Below, in pieces: positions 52,585-53,502 of a DNA stretch of 53,502 nt. Each line of letters starts with the position of its first letter. The stretch's first letter is position 1. The notes below the pieces were generated by a model that worked only from the letters and a program-made list of their open reading frames with translations, was not told where the DNA came from and ran no database searches. A program made the translations under genes and the position numbers. Source of the stretch: Syntrophobacter sp. SbD1 (GTDB lineage: Bacteria; Desulfobacterota; Syntrophobacteria; Syntrophobacterales; Syntrophobacteraceae); assembly GCA_900290365.1 (NCBI GenBank), contig OMOE01000035.1, positions 1 to 53,502 on the forward strand, in the 5' to 3' direction.

Positions 52585-52656
52585 GGGCCGCTAGCTCAAC
52601 GGTAGAGCAGCTGACTCTTAATCAGGAGGTTCGGGGTTCGAGACCCTGGCGGCCCA
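52585..52656 (+). tRNA. tRNA-Lys (anticodon CTT)
   Basis: GGGCCGC pairs with GCGGCCC, the D arm is TAGCTCAACGGTAGAGC, the anticodon loop CTCTTAA and the T arm GGGGTTCGAGACCC. CCA is not encoded. It is the last feature before the unfamiliar right-edge genes, so its 3' end is a possible integration site. Confidence 0.93.
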
Positions 52657-52667
52657 TCAACAAAATC

Positions 52668-52712
52668 AAGGGAAAGCGAGCATACAAGCCGCTTTCCCTT
52701 TTCCTTTTTCTC
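52668..52712 (+). terminator. Terminator after tRNA-Lys
   Basis: AAGGGAAAGCG pairs with CGCTTTCCCTT around an 11-base loop, followed by TTCCTTTTT. It ends the tRNA transcript. Confidence 0.85.
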
Positions 52713-52788
52713 TTTAAACTTCCATGAACTGACCTAAAAATGAGCGCATTTCAAGACCTTTTTTGCGATCAAAATGCACCCAAATAAT

Positions 52789-53375
52789 TTACCATTTTTT
52801 CCAAATCCCCTTACCCTTATTGGACCCCACCCCAGCCTTTGGCCACGGCTTCGCGCGTTCCTCATCTCTATGCTCAAACCTTGCGCCACGATCAATCAGG
52901 CTCCATCCGGTAGCGGATTTGCCGCTCTTTAAATCAAGGTATCCCTTCACCAGGGTGATGACCTGGCGCGGGGGGAATCCGCCCAGGGGGGTGGCCCCCA
53001 GTAAAAACGGGTCGGTCCCAACCGCCTCCAGCGCATGCACCCACCAGTTTTGATCCACCTTCCTGCCCGTTGCCGCGTTCATTCCGTCTAAAAAGCAGTT
53101 GGCGAAGTTGCCTATAAAATCCAGTCCCGGAGGCGGATGCACATCCGCGTGGGGGTTGTTGTGCTCGTAAGCCCACAGGCCGGACTGGAATATCTGCCCG
53201 ATTCCGGGCAAAAGTCCTAGCGCATACTGCGAGGTCCAAAGCGCAGCCTCGCCGGCGCTCTTTAGGGGCGATCCCCCAGGGAGGCACCGATCATATCACG
53301 CGCCCAGGGGACGGAATTAACTGCGGAAATGGCTACCGCTTTTGTCGCCTCTCCGGCGGATCCCGGTAGCCACAA
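52789..53375 (-). pseudogene. Unknown protein with internal frameshift, possibly phage-derived
   Basis: Two frames join. The first reads WLPGSAGEATKAVAISAVNS and PWARDMIGASLG, the second SAGEAALWTSQYALGLLPGI, then WAYEHNNPHADVHPPPG and a Lys/Trp end. The switch falls at the G/C runs near 53265-53277, where one extra base would fuse them. I recognise no family; long amphipathic Ala/Gly stretches and large unknown proteins next to a tRNA are usual in phage-derived islands. The start at 53375 (TTG) is uncertain. Confidence 0.4.
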
Positions 53376-53379
53376 CCTT

Positions 53380-53502
53380 TCAATCGAACAGTTTCTCCGT
53401 CTCATCCACCTGGCTCTGCATCTGATCGACGTGTGCGGGCGCCGCATTTTTGAGGATGGAGTTCGATTTTTTAATCCAGATGTCCTGAAGGTCGTCTCGT
53501 TC
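53380..53502 (-). CDS. Unknown protein, C-terminal end (cut by right edge)
   Basis: The last 40 residues read DDLQDIWIKKSNSILKNAAP then HVDQMQSQVDETEKLFD and stop. It is helical and polar. The main part lies beyond the window. Its stop is five bases before the next gene's possible start; they could be one gene with a second frameshift. Confidence 0.45.
   Translation of the reverse strand, partial: ERDDLQDIWIKKSNSILKNAAPAHVDQMQSQVDETEKLFD

Overview
The window reads as chromosome of a Gram-negative, anaerobic or microaerobic bacterium of the Desulfobacterota type (Syntrophobacterales-like is my best guess; inference from gene content, not a database hit). Supporting signs are lipid A synthesis (LpxK), an F0-only ATP synthase cluster (atpZ-atpI-atpB-atpE) without F1 genes, the Rex NADH sensor, a ferredoxin:thioredoxin reductase, an octaheme cytochrome of the hydroxylamine oxidoreductase family, a polyhydroxyalkanoate (PHA) locus and a UGA-containing thioredoxin-like gene that looks like a selenoprotein. 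Almost all of the window is densely coded with short gaps. Many gaps hold short palindromic or low-complexity repeats.

Layout. 1-1.6 kb: glyoxylate bypass (3' end of a probable malate synthase gene, then isocitrate lyase with a one-base frameshift). 1.67-5.74 kb (minus): a PHA operon read as KAS III - acyl carrier protein - PhaC - phasin-like protein - short-chain reductase. 6.0-10.4 kb (minus): a MucR-type regulator, then a TetR-HlyD-ATPase-permease efflux operon. 10.6-12.0 kb (minus): TIGR02757 protein, glutaredoxin and ferredoxin:thioredoxin reductase. 12.2-17.3 kb (plus): octaheme HAO-like cytochrome, lpxK, then rtcA - FAU-1-type ribonuclease - small membrane protein. 17.5-19.1 kb: a LysR gene divergent from an FlK-like (fluoroacetyl-CoA thioesterase family) gene. 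19-24.3 kb: CheD-HDOD fusion, mreB, D,D-carboxypeptidase and the Sec-containing thioredoxin-like gene. 24.7-31.4 kb: DUF4177 protein, a second ABC-2 exporter, trxB, an unknown 367-residue protein, a CBS-ACT protein, a lipid kinase and an MsrB-like protein lacking its catalytic Cys. 31.9-34.1 kb: a small exported Cys/Trp repeat peptide, then a YqjD/YqjE/DUF3618-like envelope operon whose first gene carries an internal TAA. 34.2-37.7 kb: UDP-GlcNAc 4-epimerase, YeiH-type transporter with a small Cys protein, rex. 38-39.8 kb: F0 genes. 40-45.5 kb (minus): TIGR03960 radical SAM protein, RNase G/E, hemL. 46-52.3 kb: small membrane protein, a RAYT transposase relic, polA, ttcA, and a PocR-PAS histidine kinase. 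52.3-53.5 kb: a 28-bp perfect inverted repeat, tRNA-Arg(TCG), tRNA-Lys(CTT), a terminator, then unfamiliar minus-strand genes that may begin a mobile island.

How genes work together. The PHA operon pairs a polymer synthase with a KAS III and a dedicated acyl carrier protein, suggesting monomer supply through malonyl condensation instead of thiolase. Redox control recurs: ferredoxin-linked disulfide reduction, thioredoxin reductase, a Sec-Ile-Gly-Cys thioredoxin fold, and Rex with an operator-like palindrome just upstream. The F0 subunit c carries the Gln/Glu-Ser/Tyr set found in Na+-binding rings. RtcA with a FAU-1-type RNase looks like an RNA end-processing pair.

Several genes show decay or altered active sites that a reader should not annotate blindly: frameshifted aceA, TAA-interrupted YqjD-like gene, MsrB without its Trp and Cys, PolA with a degenerate proofreading site, and a frameshifted gene at the right edge.
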